Below, piece after piece: positions 63,492-64,000 of a stretch of 64,000 nucleotides of DNA. Position numbers and translations under genes: made by a program. Numbering within the stretch: the stretch's first letter is position 1; each line of letters opens with the position of its first letter. Location: contig JAYXKI010000006.1 of NCBI GenBank assembly GCA_037892935.1, positions 310,001-374,000 of the forward strand, read 5' to 3'. The stretch is from Phlebopus portentosus (taxonomy: Eukaryota > Basidiomycota > Agaricomycetes > Boletales > Boletinellaceae). The notes below the pieces were generated by a model, which saw only the letters and a list, made by a program, of their open reading frames with translations, had not been told where the DNA came from and ran no database searches.

Positions 63492-64000
63492 CTCCCCCTC
63501 AAAGTGTACGAAGGCCTAATTCTGAAGCAAAATGTTTGACCTTGAAAGATGGAAGTGGTTTTGTGAATATGTCGGTGGTCATGTTTTCGGTAGGACAGAA
63601 AACAATTCGAATCTTGTTTTCTTCAATGAGCCATCAAATAAAATAGTAGCGGACGTCAATATGTTTGGTTCGTGCATTAAATTGACGTTCTTTTGTTATG
63701 GAAATCGCCGATTTGTTGTCAGAGAAAATGGTAGTTGGTTGAAGTGTGATTTTGAATAATTGAGAAATAAGTTGGCGAATCCAAATCACCTCCTTAGCTG
63801 TATGGGTGGCCGCAATATATTCGGATTCAGCTGTTGAAAGCGAGACGATTTCTTGTGTTTTCGAATACCACAATATCGTGCCCCCGTTTAAGACAAATAC
63901 ATTACCAGAAATTGCCCGGTGTTCTTCCTGCATACTTCCATCTGCATCCGTAAAACCTTTCAAATCGCATCCTTGCACTCCTCCGTAGGTCAGCCAAAGG
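63492..64000 (-). pseudogene. Copia Pol C-terminus (RNase H), continues beyond the window
   Basis: Minus strand: FTDADGSMQEEHRAISG, WYSKTQEIVSLSTAESEYIA, SDNKSAISI and KHIDVRYYFI, the copia RNase H. A TGA (probably from CGA) at about 63634 interrupts it before WLIEENKIRIVFCPTENMTTDIFTKPL, which ends at TAG near the purine tract. In a working element this domain removes RNA from RNA-DNA hybrids. The rest of the element lies to the right of the window. Confidence 0.9.

Overview
The window looks like a repeat-dominated, accessory stretch of an Agaricomycete (mushroom-forming basidiomycete) nuclear chromosome. The reasons are short introns of about 47-57 bases, genes typical of that group (an Argonaute, a DUF6532-like protein, a TET/JBP-type dioxygenase), and several families of Ty1/copia and Ty3/gypsy LTR retrotransposons. 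I see no rRNA, tRNA or CRISPR.

Layout. 1-1969: the 3' end of a copia element whose LTR abuts an older antisense copy of the same family. 2100-6240: decayed host-type genes (TET/JBP-like dioxygenase, DUF6532-like). 7395-13650: an apparently intact copia element with identical 252-base LTRs, the target duplication CTAAT and a 1512-residue Gag-Pol. 13916-14242: a small two-exon gene for a single-pass membrane protein.

14791-45129 is a three-level nest of gypsy elements, each level proven by its target-site duplication. Gypsy-A (a chromovirus, minus strand, CATCC) contains Gypsy-B1 (minus, GCGG, 19181-43194), which contains Gypsy-B2 (plus, GCGC, 21502-33519). Family B has long LTRs (about 1.62 kb), gag and pol joined by a GGGTTTT slippery site, an FADD reverse-transcriptase active site, and a third, three-exon gene. 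That third gene lies downstream of pol on the opposite strand and encodes a Zn(II)2Cys6-type, Gln- and Asp-rich protein. A third, heavily CpG-depleted and truncated copy (B3) lies at 50199-56210.

45130-50198 and 56211-63210 hold broken pieces of host genes: DBP5, Argonaute, SAC3, HSP70 and RPB1. They are often inserted into one another, in either orientation, with introns still present, so they were copied or moved as DNA and not from mRNA. 63211-64000 is the 3' end of another copia family on the minus strand.

The only probably intact coding units are the copia Gag-Pol (8833-13371) and perhaps the small membrane-protein gene. The most novel signals are the antisense zinc-cluster gene of Gypsy-B and the mosaic of fragments from RNA-metabolism genes.
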